The notes under the pieces are model-generated. The model was not told the origin of the DNA. It did not search any database and worked only from the letters and a program-made list of their open reading frames with translations. The position numbers were made by a program, and so were the translations under genes. A stretch of 64,000 nucleotides of DNA. Origin: an uncultured Thermoanaerobaculia bacterium (lineage in GTDB: Bacteria; Acidobacteriota; Thermoanaerobaculia; Multivoradales; Multivoraceae). Of the stretch, positions 7,323 through 16,644 are shown in pieces. The DNA is taken from contig OX638294.1 in the NCBI GenBank assembly GCA_951812325.1, positions 186,001 through 250,000 of the forward strand. Direction: 5' to 3'. Numbering within the stretch: position 1 is the first letter of the stretch; each line of letters starts with the position of its first letter.

Positions 7323-9269
7323 GTGCTGCATGCCTTGGAGGAAGACAGGTTGGTCGCCGTCGGTCGCAGTGAGGGAGGCGGTCGCAGGGAAGTCGCAGGG
7401 AAGGAAACTGCGCGGCGCGGTTCACCTGTCGCCCGGCCCCTCTGTCGCTTCCGCGTCGCGCTCGCGTTCGGCGCGTTCGGCGCGTTCGGCCCGCAACTCA
7501 CGGCGCAGGTGCTGGAGCCCCTGTCTCCGTCCGAACTCGTGTTCGGCGAGGAGATCGACGTCCGCGTGGTCAATCTCGAGGTCGTGGTCGGGGACCGCGA
7601 GGGGAACCGTGTCCGGGGGTTGAGCCGGGACGACTTCCGGATCCTCGTTGACGGCGAGGAGGTCGCCGTGCAGTACTTCAGCGAGGTCAGAAGCCGGGAG
7701 GTGGTCGGCGGCGACGCCGGCGAGACGCCGCCGGCAGTGGCCGGGGGCGGCACGGTGGCAACGAACTACGTCCTGTTCGTCGACGACGACCACACCCGGG
7801 TGACTCTCCGGCGGCCGGTGCTCCGTGGCTTTGGCGCCCGGCTGGACCGTCTCGGACCACAGGATCGGGTGGCCGTCGTCGTGATGAGCCAGCGTCGCCT
7901 GGAGATCATGAGCGCGTTCACCACCGATCGCGAGGCGACCCGCGCCGCTCTTGCCGAATTCGAGATGGGCGGCCGCTACGGCGGGCTCATGAGTCCATGG
8001 GCGTTTCGCAAGCGGTTGCGAGGTCTGGCGTCGTCCCCGAGCGGAGACTCCGCGTCCTTGCCGGAGGGCGCTTCGCCGGCGGAGGCGCAGGTCCCGCCAA
8101 GCCCGTCACCGACCGCCCCGGCCGGTGACCACGGATGGTCGAGCGGTGCGCGGCAGGTGCAGGTCCCGCCGGGCACGCCACCGGCCGCCGGGAGTGTCGG
8201 GGGCTTCGGCCGTTCAGCCCCGCTTCGCGGCTACTCGAGGACGGCGGCCGGGTTCGGGGCCGGCGCTCCGTACTCCGCCGGCCGGATCTCCCGGGCCCTG
8301 GCCCATGGATGGGATTCTGTCGGTTGGGCGGACTCCTCCCATCGGGCAGAGGATCTTCGCTTCTCGATCGACGCGGTGATCTCCACGATGCGGGCCCTCG
8401 AGGCTCCACATGGCCGCAAGGTGCTCCTGCTTCTTGCGGGAGAGTGGCCAACGCTCTTCCGGCTGCCGGGCAGTGCCGGCCTGACCGGTTTTCTCTGGGC
8501 CGCTCCCGGCGCCAACTTGTCGACGGATCTGGAACTCCTGGCGGAACTGGTCGATACCGCGAACCTGCTCGGATACACGGTTTATCCCATGGACCAGCAG
8601 ACCAGCCCGAGCTCCAGGTTGTGGAGCAACCTGCGTTACGTGGCCCGGGATACGGGCGGGCAGGCCTTCATGGCCGGATCAAACGTCCGGGCGCTGGACA
8701 AGGTCGCCTTCGACACGGCGAACCACTACTGGCTGGGGTTCGTGCCGGACTACCGGCGAAACAACCGGGCGCACGACATACGCGTCGAGGTGCGAGATCC
8801 CCGCCTTCGTGTGCGCCACCGTCGCGGCTACCTGGACCTGTCCCGCGGCGTCGAAGCGGAAATGGAGGTTCTGCAGGAACTCCTGTTCCCGCCCGAGGCG
8901 GAAGCCGGCGGCGGTTCCCTGCACGTCGAGGTCGGAGACGCCATGGCCGCGAAAGGTCGCACGATGGCCGTGCCGGTCACCGTCCACCTGCCGGTGGGCC
9001 TGTTCCCGGCCGTGCCGCACGATGGCGGTTTCCGCCAGCAGCTGGAGGTTCGCTTCGCCACCCTGGACAGGTTTCGCCGGCGTTCGGAGATCCCGCCGGT
9101 CGCACTCTCGCTTGGCGGGGGCGACGCACCGGCCCCCGATGAGGTGGTCGTCTACCGGACGTCATTGAACATGCACCGGCGTCCGTACGAACTCGTCGTC
9201 ACGGTCCATGATCCCGCTTCCGGGTTGACCGCCAAAGGTTGGGCTGCCATCGGAGCAGTTCAGCGGTGA
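7323..9269 (+). CDS. Secreted VWFA-related domain protein (acidobacterial type), paralogue 1
   Basis: 648 residues. After a basic start, a hydrophobic signal-like stretch (VALAFGAFGAFGPQLTAQ, containing a 12-bp TTCGGCGCG-type DNA repeat) leads to the mature part. The core matches the acidobacterial VWFA-related family: a conserved EIDVRVVNLEVVVGDREG, then LSRDDFRILVDGEEV, then the A-domain start NYVLFVDDDHT. The usual DxSxS metal site is replaced by VDDDHT, so metal binding in the classical way is doubtful. Later blocks are HGRKVLLLLAGEW, LGYTVYPMDQQ, YWLGFVPDYRRN and RVRHRRGYLDLSR. Compared with its downstream twin it has an extra Pro/Ser/Gly-rich insert of roughly 100 residues around 225-330. 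The function of the family is unknown. The GTG start is tentative. Confidence 0.82.
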   Translation: MLHALEEDRLVAVGRSEGGGRREVAGKETARRGSPVARPLCRFRVALAFGAFGAFGPQLTAQVLEPLSPSELVFGEEIDVRVVNLEVVVGDREGNRVRGLSRDDFRILVDGEEVAVQYFSEVRSREVVGGDAGETPPAVAGGGTVATNYVLFVDDDHTRVTLRRPVLRGFGARLDRLGPQDRVAVVVMSQRRLEIMSAFTTDREATRAALAEFEMGGRYGGLMSPWAFRKRLRGLASSPSGDSASLPEGASPAEAQVPPSPSPTAPAGDHGWSSGARQVQVPPGTPPAAGSVGGFGRSAPLRGYSRTAAGFGAGAPYSAGRISRALAHGWDSVGWADSSHRAEDLRFSIDAVISTMRALEAPHGRKVLLLLAGEWPTLFRLPGSAGLTGFLWAAPGANLSTDLELLAELVDTANLLGYTVYPMDQQTSPSSRLWSNLRYVARDTGGQAFMAGSNVRALDKVAFDTANHYWLGFVPDYRRNNRAHDIRVEVRDPRLRVRHRRGYLDLSRGVEAEMEVLQELLFPPEAEAGGGSLHVEVGDAMAAKGRTMAVPVTVHLPVGLFPAVPHDGGFRQQLEVRFATLDRFRRRSEIPPVALSLGGGDAPAPDEVVVYRTSLNMHRRPYELVVTVHDPASGLTAKGWAAIGAVQR

Positions 9270-9435
9270 CCTGGCCCGGAATCGGCCGAGGTGCAACGCA
9301 CGTTCCTGGCCCTGCGTCGCCTTGCTCACGACCCGGTGGTCACCGTGCACGATTACGGTCCCGTTCGACCGCCAGCGCGCGCACGTGGGCAGCTCCGTGA
9401 TCGTTGCGCCGAATCCCTGACAGCATCGGCCGCAC

Positions 9436-11085
9436 GTGGAATACACGAGCTTCAGTAGACCTTCACTCGCACTTTCCGCTGTGCTGATTTTCGCCTGGAC
9501 GCAGCCGGCCGGAGCGCAGCCGCCTTCCCGGCAGTCGGACAGTCCGCCTCCCGCCGTCTTCTTCGGCGAGGAGATCGATGTTCGGGTGGTCAACCTGGAG
9601 GTCGTGGTCGAGGACCGGTCGGGCGGCCGGGTCCAAGGGCTTGGAGCCGAAGACTTCCGGATCGTCGTGGACGGCGTGGAGGTCGATGTCGACTACTTCA
9701 CCGAGATCCTCGAGAACCGCGCGGTGGAGTCGCCCGAGGGCGAGGCGCCGCCGGCGGTCGGCGACGGCGAGTCCGTGCCGACGAACTACCTCCTGTTCGT
9801 CGACGACGACCACACCCACGTCACGTTCAGGCGTCCCGTGGTCCGCGGTTTCATGCGGCAGTTGGCGAACCTGTATCCGCCGGATCAGGTGGCGGTCGTC
9901 GTGCAGAGCCACCGCCGGCTGCAGGTCCTGAGCCCGTTCACGACCGATCGCAGGCGGACCCGCACCGCTCTCGAACGGCTCGAGAGCGGGCGTCCCTTCG
10001 GGGGCGTTCTCAGGTCGCCGCGGATGCTCGACGAGCGGCGCCTCGCTGGCACTTCGGTCGGGCGGTTCAACGAGGACCTCACGTCGGTTTCCGCCGACCT
10101 GCTCGTCTCGTCGATGGATCTGCCGCAGGCCGGGGACGAGGCGCGGGCGGAGAGCCTGGCGCGCGATCTTGAATTCTCGATCACCGCGGTCAGTTCGACG
10201 ATGCGGGCGCTCGATGTGCCGGAAGGCCGCAAGGTCCTGCTGCTGCTGGCGGGAGACTGGCCTGTCGGCCTGTTCCGGCCGGCGGGCCAGGGGATCGGGC
10301 TTCGATCGGACGGGGAGATGCTCGACAGTCTGGTCGACACGGCCAACGTTCTCGGCTACACGGTCTATCCGGTGGACCAGCAGAAGGGCCCGAGCCTGAG
10401 GCGCTGGCAGAACCTGAGGCGGATAGCGGACCGGACCGGCGGAAAGGCGTACGTTGCGGGAGCGAACATCGCAGCGCTGAGGCGGGTCAGCGAGGACGTG
10501 GCGAACTACTACTGGCTCGGCTTCGTGCCCGAGTACCGGCGCGACGACCGTGCCCACGACGTGCGGGTGGAGGTTCGGAGGCCGGACCTGCGCGTGCGCT
10601 CCCGCAGCGGCTATGTCGATCTCTCGCGACGGGCCGAAGCGGACATGCAGACGCAGGGTCGGCTGCTGTTTCCCGACGAGACCCGCAGCCACGGCGAGCC
10701 GGTACTGCGGGTGGAGATCGGCGAACCCGAACCGACCGGGCCGTTTCGACGCAAGATGCTGGTCCCGGTGACCGTCCATGTCCCGGTGGGCTATTTCCCC
10801 GTCGTCCCGTTCGAGGATCGGTTCCTGTCCCGGCTGGAACTTCGTTTCGCCGTCGTCGACCGCAACGGCCAGCAGGCTGCGATTCCGGTGATTCCGCTCG
10901 ATCTGGACGCTGGCAGCGAGCCGGCGCCCGACGCCCTCGTGCCCTGGGAGGCGATGCTGACCCTGCGCCGAAGGCCGCATGATCTCGTCGTCTCGATCCA
11001 TGACCCCTTGAGCCGACAGACCGTCAGTACGCGGACAAAGATCAGTTTCAGAATGGAGCCGACGACCATCGGCGGATTGCCGTGA
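9436..11085 (+). CDS. Secreted VWFA-related domain protein (acidobacterial type), paralogue 2
   Basis: 549 residues, clearly a tandem duplicate of the preceding gene. It shares EIDVRVVNLEVVVEDR, FRIVVDGVEVDVDYF, NYLLFVDDDHTHVTFRRPVVRGF, EGRKVLLLLAGDWP, LGYTVYPVDQQK and YWLGFVPEYRRDDRAHDVRVEVR. The signal peptide is well formed (SLALSAVLIFAWTQPAGAQ, cleavage after about residue 28). The DxSxS motif is again VDDDHT. The start is the GTG at 9436; no Shine-Dalgarno is visible. The stop overlaps the next gene by 4 nt, coupling it to a VOC protein. The C-terminal 150 residues (about 395-549) form a second, beta-rich region shared by both paralogues. No function can be assigned beyond envelope or secreted location. 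Confidence 0.86.
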   Translation: MEYTSFSRPSLALSAVLIFAWTQPAGAQPPSRQSDSPPPAVFFGEEIDVRVVNLEVVVEDRSGGRVQGLGAEDFRIVVDGVEVDVDYFTEILENRAVESPEGEAPPAVGDGESVPTNYLLFVDDDHTHVTFRRPVVRGFMRQLANLYPPDQVAVVVQSHRRLQVLSPFTTDRRRTRTALERLESGRPFGGVLRSPRMLDERRLAGTSVGRFNEDLTSVSADLLVSSMDLPQAGDEARAESLARDLEFSITAVSSTMRALDVPEGRKVLLLLAGDWPVGLFRPAGQGIGLRSDGEMLDSLVDTANVLGYTVYPVDQQKGPSLRRWQNLRRIADRTGGKAYVAGANIAALRRVSEDVANYYWLGFVPEYRRDDRAHDVRVEVRRPDLRVRSRSGYVDLSRRAEADMQTQGRLLFPDETRSHGEPVLRVEIGEPEPTGPFRRKMLVPVTVHVPVGYFPVVPFEDRFLSRLELRFAVVDRNGQQAAIPVIPLDLDAGSEPAPDALVPWEAMLTLRRRPHDLVVSIHDPLSRQTVSTRTKISFRMEPTTIGGLP

Positions 11086-11546
11086 GCCTGATCGACGGCG
11101 TCGGCGGCGCGTTCCTCTTCAGCGAGGCCCCGAAGCGCCTCGCCGACTGGTACGCGGAGCACCTCGGCATCGAGTTCGAGGGGGGCGAGGAGTTCGGCGC
11201 CTTCTACGTCCGCTACGTGGCGGCCGACCCGGAGGATGCCGGCTGGATCATGGACACGACCTTCGCGATCATGAAGGCGAAGGCGCCGGTAGCGCGGATG
11301 GCGCCGAACGAGGGCGCGACGCCCGGGGACATGTACGGCGACCAGCCGTTCATGGTCAACCTGAGAGTGCGCGACCTGGACGCGGTGCTCGCGCACCTTG
11401 CGGAACGCGGGGTCGAGCCGTTGCGGCGGGACGACGAGGGCTATGCCCTGTTCGCGTGGATCAGGGATGGGGAAGGCAATCGGGTGGAGCTGTACCAGCC
11501 GAGGCCGGAAACCGCGCCGGCGGCGGCCGAAGCCAGCGACACCTGA
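11082..11546 (+). CDS. VOC/glyoxalase-fold protein
   Basis: A 154-residue single vicinal-oxygen-chelate domain. It starts IDGVGGAFLFSEAPKRLADWYAEHLGIEFE, a glyoxalase-like opening in which the usual metal-binding His near the start is absent (GGAFLF). The C-terminal module has NLRVRDLDAVLAHLAERGVEPL and then IRDGEGNRVELYQP, where Glu is the usual metal ligand. With one ligand position missing it may be a binding protein or a diverged enzyme rather than lactoylglutathione lyase. The GTG start overlaps the upstream stop (GTGA), so it is probably co-translated with the VWFA-type protein. Its 3' neighbour (peroxiredoxin) is convergent across a 161-bp gap with nothing recognised. Confidence 0.85.
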   Translation: MSLIDGVGGAFLFSEAPKRLADWYAEHLGIEFEGGEEFGAFYVRYVAADPEDAGWIMDTTFAIMKAKAPVARMAPNEGATPGDMYGDQPFMVNLRVRDLDAVLAHLAERGVEPLRRDDEGYALFAWIRDGEGNRVELYQPRPETAPAAAEASDT

Positions 11547-11707
11547 TCGTCAAACTCACGCGGCTGTTCCCGCCGGGTCCGCGGCCTTGTCGCGCAACGG
11601 GTCGGCGCCGCCCACCGCCGGAACCCGTACCTGGTCGGGTAGGTCGTGCAGGGGCGCGTTTCCGCAGGCGCGTCGCCAGCGCCCCCTCCTGACGCTGTTC
11701 GCCGGCG

Positions 11708-12232
11708 CTACTCGCCCAGGCCCTGACAAGCGCTGATCGCGCCCGTCGGGTCCATCGCCTCGCCGCCTTCCCCGATGTAGGCGATCCTGCCGTCCTTGCC
11801 GACCACGTAGGTCACGCGCCTGGCGATTCCGGCGTACTGCTCCATCGTCCCGCCGTACTGGTTGATCACCGAGGCGTCGACATCGCTCAGGAGCGCGAAG
11901 TCGAGTTCCAGGTCCGCGGCGAACTTCCTGTTGTCCTCCAGCGTGTCGGCGCTGATGCCGAAGACGATCGAATCACTGCCCGTGAAGTCGGAGATACCAG
12001 CCTGGTATCCCTTCATTTCCATCGTTCACCCGGAGGTGAAGGCCTTGGGGAAGAATGCCAGGACGACGTTCTTCTCGCCGGCGTAGCTGGACAGGGCGAC
12101 CTCGCCGCCGTCCGTGCTGGGCAGCGTGAAGTCGGGCGCCGCGTCACCCACCTCGGGGGAGGCGCCGCTGGCGGGGGCTGAGGCAAACGCGGCGGCGGCC
12201 AGAAGGAGCGCCGAGGGCGTGCAACGGATCAT
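11708..12232 (-). CDS. Exported peroxiredoxin, probable selenoprotein (UGA at the peroxidatic position)
   Basis: Reading the reverse strand from the ATG at 12232 (GGAG Shine-Dalgarno about 6 nt upstream) gives a signal peptide ([16 protein letters not shown]), then AhpC/TSA landmarks: [23 protein letters not shown] and [14 protein letters not shown]. The next codon, 12028-12026, is TGA, and the same frame continues TMEMKGYQ to a normal TAG. The peroxiredoxin family has the peroxidatic Cys exactly there (T-x-x-C-T/x-x-E), so UGA as selenocysteine (residue 69 of 174) is the simplest reading. The downstream half keeps the family pattern ([27 protein letters not shown] in part, [13 protein letters not shown]). 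A 9-bp hairpin follows the UGA (separate entry). No Cys is found five residues later as in PrxQ; Cys169 near the C-terminus is the only resolving candidate. A nonsense mutation or sequencing error is the alternative, but nothing else in the frame is damaged. Sec machinery (selABCD) is not in the window. Confidence 0.8.
11991..12011 (-). promoter_or_regulatory. SECIS-like hairpin downstream of the in-frame UGA
   Basis: On the mRNA strand, GATACCA (12009-12003), loop GGC (12002-12000) and TGGTATC (11999-11993) form a perfect 7-bp stem. One G-U pair (12010/11992) and one G-C pair (12011/11991) extend it to 9 bp. The loop begins 23 nt after the UGA and opens with GG. Known bacterial SECIS rules ask for an apical loop about 16-37 nt after UGA with a G in the first two loop positions; both are met. 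Confidence 0.7.
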
Positions 12233-12376
12233 GGGAATCTCCAGGTTCTCAGGTTCGCGCTCCCTCTGCTCCCTGGTGGCGGAACTCGCGCCGAGGGAAG
12301 CGGGAAACGCACGCGAGTGTAGCAGCCCCGTGCGGGGGCTCCTGTAGACTGCGCGTCCAGACCACAGGAGACTCCG

Positions 12377-13486
12377 ATGAAGAGCTTTAGCAGCCCGTGG
12401 CAGGTCAGGGCGTACTTCACACTGCTCGGCGCGGCTTTCGGCGCCGCGGCGCTGCTCGCCGCCGTGCCGGTTCAGGCCGCGGACGAGGGCGACATCCCGC
12501 GCACCGCCAGCGGACGGCCGGACCTGACCGGCACCTACGACATCGCCACGCTGACGCCCCTCGAACGCGATCCGAAGTTCAGCGACAACCTGTACCTGAG
12601 CCCGGAGGAAGCGGAGGAGATCGCGAACGCGGTCGCCACGCGCAGGGCGGATGCGCTGGAGGCAAGCGACCCGGCTCGCGAAGCGCCGCCCCCGGGCGGT
12701 GACGGTTCGCCGGGCGCCGCCGGCAACGTCGGCGGCTACAACGACTTCTGGCTCGACTACGGCAGCCGTTCGATCTCGATCGATGGCAAGTTCCGCACCT
12801 CCCTGGTGTTCGATCCGCCGAACGGCCGCCTGCCGAAGATGCAGCCGGCGGCCCAGCAGGCCCGCATGGCGTTCTTCCAGTTGTTCCGGGAAAACACCGG
12901 CGCCGCGTGGTGGATCGAGAACGACGGCCCCGGCCCGTACGACGACATGGAGCAGCGCCCGCTGGGTGAACGTTGCGTTCTCGGCTTCGGTTCGACCTCC
13001 GGCCCGCCGATGCTGCCGACCGCCTACAACAACCTGAAGCGGGTCGTGCAGACGGATGACTACGTGATGATCCTCACCGAGATGATCCACGACGCCCGGA
13101 TCGTCCACATCGGCGGCAGGCACCTGCCGGAAGGGACGACGAGCTACATGGGGGACTCGGTCGGCCACTGGGACGGCGACACGCTGGTCGTCGAAACGAG
13201 GAACTTCGGCAAGAAGCCGGGCATGTACACCTACGGCGCGGGCCAGGGGCTGAAGGTCACCGAGCGCTTCAGCCGGATTGACGGGAACACCCTGAACTAC
13301 AACTTCACGGTCGAAGACCCGAACACCTGGGAGTCGGCCTGGAGCGGCGAGTTCCCGTGGCCGGCCGCGGCCGGACGCGTCTACGAGTACGCCTGTCACG
13401 AGGGCAACTACGCGATGGGCAACATCATGCGCGGCGCCCGGCTGCTGGAGGCCGACGCAGCGGCCGCTTCCACCGGCGGCGAGTAG
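12377..13486 (+). CDS. Conserved secreted protein of unknown function
   Basis: 369 residues with a clear signal peptide ([21 protein letters not shown], cleavage near 37) and a good AGGAG ribosome site 6 nt before the ATG. The mature protein opens with [24 protein letters not shown] and contains a repeated-sheet region with [17 protein letters not shown], then [20 protein letters not shown]. That last block (GxSxGxWxGDTLVV) is common in a widespread family of secreted hypothetical proteins in Acidobacteriota and Gammaproteobacteria; I do not know a tested function. Two Cys are present (RCVLGF and YACHEGN). It diverges from the peroxiredoxin over 144 bp and is followed closely by the heme/HEAT protein, so the two may be co-transcribed. 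Confidence 0.85.
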   Translation: MKSFSSPWQVRAYFTLLGAAFGAAALLAAVPVQAADEGDIPRTASGRPDLTGTYDIATLTPLERDPKFSDNLYLSPEEAEEIANAVATRRADALEASDPAREAPPPGGDGSPGAAGNVGGYNDFWLDYGSRSISIDGKFRTSLVFDPPNGRLPKMQPAAQQARMAFFQLFRENTGAAWWIENDGPGPYDDMEQRPLGERCVLGFGSTSGPPMLPTAYNNLKRVVQTDDYVMILTEMIHDARIVHIGGRHLPEGTTSYMGDSVGHWDGDTLVVETRNFGKKPGMYTYGAGQGLKVTERFSRIDGNTLNYNFTVEDPNTWESAWSGEFPWPAAAGRVYEYACHEGNYAMGNIMRGARLLEADAAAASTGGE

Positions 13487-13610
13487 GCGTACCCTGGGCC
13501 GCGGCGTCGGCAGCTCTGCGGCGGCGGCCGCGGCAGCAGCTTTCACCGCCTGTGCTCCGCCCGCGCCCGACGGGGCGCCGCCGGGCTTCGAAATCCACCC
13601 GGCCTTCGAG

Positions 13611-16600
13611 ATGGAACTCGCGGCGGCCGAGCCGGTCGTCGTCGACCCGATCGACCTCGCTTTCGACGAGCGGGGCCGGGCCTTCGTGCTTGAGCTGCCC
13701 GGCTATCCGGACATGGAGCGGCCGGCCCGCATCGCCGCCCTGTCGGATCAAGACGGCGACGGGCGCTGGAACGTCCGGCGTCTGTTCGCGGACGACCTCG
13801 GCATGGCGGACTCGATCCTGCCCTGGCGTCGGGGACTGCTGGTCGCGGCGCCGCCGGACATTCTCTATCTCGAGGATACGAACGGCGACGGGCGGGCCGA
13901 CCGGCGTGATGTCCTGCTCAGTGGCTTCGCCGAAGGCAACCCGCAGCACAACGTGAACGCGCTCCGCTACGGCCTGGACAACTGGATTCACGGTGTCAAC
14001 GGCGGCAATGGCGCCCGCCCGTTCTGGCCCGACTCTCCAAACGAGGTGATCGACATCGGCCAGGACGATTTCCGGGTCGACTTCCGGGCCGAGAGGGAGG
14101 CGCGCCGCTTCGAGCGGACCGGCCGCGGCGCCGGCGGGTTCGGGATGACCTTCGGCCCCTGGGGCCGGACCTTCGGCACCCACAACCTGGATCACCTGAG
14201 CCAACTCCTCATACCCCGCCGGTACCTCGGTCGACTGCCGGCCTCCCGGCAGAACGGCCGCCTCCGCCTGGCCCCGCACCCCGATGGCGGTCCCGCCGAA
14301 CTGTTCCCGATCGGGGACCGGCAGACCCGGCCCAACCACCCGGAGCAGTCGAGCCGGTTCTCCGCGGCCTGCGCGGTCACCGCGTACGGAGGCGGCGCTT
14401 TCCATGTCGCCGGGCTGACGGACCGGGGCCTTGAGGTCTTTGTCGCCGATCCGTCGGCGAACGTGGTGCACCGGGCGGTTGTCGACACGACTGGCGCGGC
14501 CGCCCGGGCGAGTCGCGGGCGGGCGGGCGTCGAGTTCCTGGCCTCGACCGATCCACTGTTCCGTCCCGTCAATCTTCACGTTGGTCCGGACGGCGCCCTC
14601 TACGTGCTCGACATGCACCGCGGCGTGATCGAGCACCCGGAGTGGATTCCCGACACGATGGAGGCCGCGCTCGACCTGTACGAGGGCGATGAGCGCGGAC
14701 GGATCTACCGGGTGGTCCCGGCGAGCGGTCTGCCGGCCTGGGCCGAGGACTTCGACGGTTTCGACCGGTCCCGGCCGGCTGAGCTGATCGAAGCGCTTGG
14801 CCACGAAAATCGGTGGCGGCGTCTCACCGCGCAGCGGCTCCTCGTCGAAGACCACCGCGGCGGGCCGCCGGAGACGCTGGTCAGAGCCCTGCGGGAGCGC
14901 ATGACCGGAACGGGCGCCCCGGTGGGCCGCCTCCACGCGATGTGGACGCTGGCCGGTCTCGACGCTCTCGATCCCGCAGGGCTTCTCGCTCTGCTCCAGG
15001 ACTCCCATTCGGAGCTCCGCCGGAACGCGTTGCTGGCGGTCGAAGAAACGCCGGGAGCGCCGGCGCCGGGTCTGGCGGGCGCCGTGGTCGATCTGATCGG
15101 GGACCGGGAACCCGGTGTGCGGATGCAGGCGATCCTGACCGCCGGCCTCCTGCTCGAGTCGGAGGCCTTTGCGGGTCCGGAGTTCGGCGAGGCGGTGGCG
15201 GCGGCAGTCGTGGCTGGCGTCGTGCGTCCGGGGGGCGAGCAACCCGCCGGGTCGGCGGCGGCAACGATGGCGCCGGACGACGGACCGTGGCTGCGCCGTG
15301 CCGCCGTCTCGGTTTTGGCCGACGACCCGGTGGCGTCGCTCGGACGGCTGCTCGAATCTGGCGGAGAGGGCGGCGTGGCCGCCGATGTGATCGAGCGGGT
15401 GGCACCGCTCGTCCCCGCGGACCGGATAGGCGAGATGGTCGGTGACCCGGCGGTACTGCGTGCCCTTTCCGAGGCCGGAAACGATGGCTCAGGCGCCGGT
15501 CGCGCCCTCCTTGTCGGCCTCGCCGCGGCCTCTGGCGCGGCGAATGCCGAGGTCGAACGTGCGCCGCTGCTCGGCCCCTTGCGCCGCCTGCGCGCATCGA
15601 ACGACGACCGCCTTGCCGAGGCAGCCTGGCGCCTGAGCGCGGCGCTGGCCGTCGACGTGGCGACGGAGGAGCTCGCGCTCCTCGACTGCGCCGGTTGGCG
15701 GGCCGCGGACCCGACCCGGGAGATGCGCGAGCGGCTTGGAGCTCTGGCCCTCTTCGGTCTTCGGCGAACGTGGGGCTCAGGCCGGGAGGAGGCTGTTCCG
15801 GATTGCCCCGAAGGCCGGAGTGCCGCGAACCGGATGGCGCTCTCAGGCGGCACGTGGCTGGAGTGGATGGGCTCTCTGCTCGAGGCCCGTCAGCCGGAGG
15901 CGGTGCAGCGAGGCGCGATGGCGGAACTTGCCGCCGCGGAGGAGGGGGCGGTCGCGGCCCACCTGATCGAGCGTTGGCCCTACCTCGGCCCGGCGGCCAG
16001 GCGGGATGCGGGCAGCTACCTGATCCGGGGAAGAGGCAGGCACGGCGCGCTTCTCGACGCGCTCGAGAGTGGACGCATCCGGCTCGGCGAGATGAACTTC
16101 ATGCTCGAGCGGCGCCGTTTTCTCCTGCGTTCGCCGGACCCGGACGTGCGGCGGCGGGCCGCGGCCCTGTTCGACGACGCCGGGGTGGTCTCGCGTCCGG
16201 AGGCGCTCGCGGCGCTGCGGCCGGCGTTGGAGCTCGACGGCGACCCGGAGCGGGGTAGAGGCCTGTTCCTCGAACTCTGCGCCCGTTGCCATCGCAGCGG
16301 GGAGATGGGCGGCGGGCCTGGCCCCGACCTCTCCGGGGTCGGCCGCAAGAGCGCCGAGACGCTGATGCACGACATCCTGGATCCCAATGCGGCGGTTGAC
16401 GCCAGCTACGTGAACTACGTCGTCGAGACGGTCGAGGGCGATGTCTTCTCGGGGCTCCTGGTGGAGAACGAGAACGGCGGCGTGGTTCTCCGCGCGGCCG
16501 AGGACGCGCTGATCGAGGTCGCTGCCGAGCGGATCCGGGAAGTGCGCAGCGACGGCCTTTCGATGATGCCCGAGGAACTGGAGGCGGGCCTCGAGCCCAC

Positions 16601-16637
16601 GGACATCGCTGATCTGCTGGCGTTCCTGCGGCGCTGA
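13611..16637 (+). CDS. Large protein with membrane-bound-dehydrogenase-like propeller, HEAT-like region and C-terminal c-type heme domain (Pirellula/Verrucomicrobium type)
   Basis: At least 1008 residues. The N-terminal 350 residues match the 'putative membrane-bound dehydrogenase' propeller found in Planctomycetes and Verrucomicrobia: [78 protein letters not shown]. The middle is alpha-helical and HEAT-like. The C-terminus is the matching heme domain: CARCH (CxxCH), [24 protein letters not shown], then [15 protein letters not shown]. Start problem: similarity begins upstream of the ATG at 13611 ([17 protein letters not shown]). The frame is open back through an Ala-rich lipoprotein-like leader ending FTAC (Cys at 13551), but has no ATG, GTG or TTG; CTG at 13494 is the likeliest real start. 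Probably a lipid-anchored periplasmic redox protein acting on a sugar or alcohol; substrate unknown. Confidence 0.85.
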   Translation: MELAAAEPVVVDPIDLAFDERGRAFVLELPGYPDMERPARIAALSDQDGDGRWNVRRLFADDLGMADSILPWRRGLLVAAPPDILYLEDTNGDGRADRRDVLLSGFAEGNPQHNVNALRYGLDNWIHGVNGGNGARPFWPDSPNEVIDIGQDDFRVDFRAEREARRFERTGRGAGGFGMTFGPWGRTFGTHNLDHLSQLLIPRRYLGRLPASRQNGRLRLAPHPDGGPAELFPIGDRQTRPNHPEQSSRFSAACAVTAYGGGAFHVAGLTDRGLEVFVADPSANVVHRAVVDTTGAAARASRGRAGVEFLASTDPLFRPVNLHVGPDGALYVLDMHRGVIEHPEWIPDTMEAALDLYEGDERGRIYRVVPASGLPAWAEDFDGFDRSRPAELIEALGHENRWRRLTAQRLLVEDHRGGPPETLVRALRERMTGTGAPVGRLHAMWTLAGLDALDPAGLLALLQDSHSELRRNALLAVEETPGAPAPGLAGAVVDLIGDREPGVRMQAILTAGLLLESEAFAGPEFGEAVAAAVVAGVVRPGGEQPAGSAAATMAPDDGPWLRRAAVSVLADDPVASLGRLLESGGEGGVAADVIERVAPLVPADRIGEMVGDPAVLRALSEAGNDGSGAGRALLVGLAAASGAANAEVERAPLLGPLRRLRASNDDRLAEAAWRLSAALAVDVATEELALLDCAGWRAADPTREMRERLGALALFGLRRTWGSGREEAVPDCPEGRSAANRMALSGGTWLEWMGSLLEARQPEAVQRGAMAELAAAEEGAVAAHLIERWPYLGPAARRDAGSYLIRGRGRHGALLDALESGRIRLGEMNFMLERRRFLLRSPDPDVRRRAAALFDDAGVVSRPEALAALRPALELDGDPERGRGLFLELCARCHRSGEMGGGPGPDLSGVGRKSAETLMHDILDPNAAVDASYVNYVVETVEGDVFSGLLVENENGGVVLRAAEDALIEVAAERIREVRSDGLSMMPEELEAGLEPTDIADLLAFLRR

Positions 16638-16644
16638 ACCGGAG

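Noticed and set aside
11708..12022. Peroxiredoxin called as a 104-codon gene starting after the TGA, or as a pseudogene
   Set aside because: The upstream frame supplies the signal peptide and the first half of the fold in the same frame, and the only interruption is UGA at the catalytic residue with a hairpin after it. Selenocysteine explains this better.
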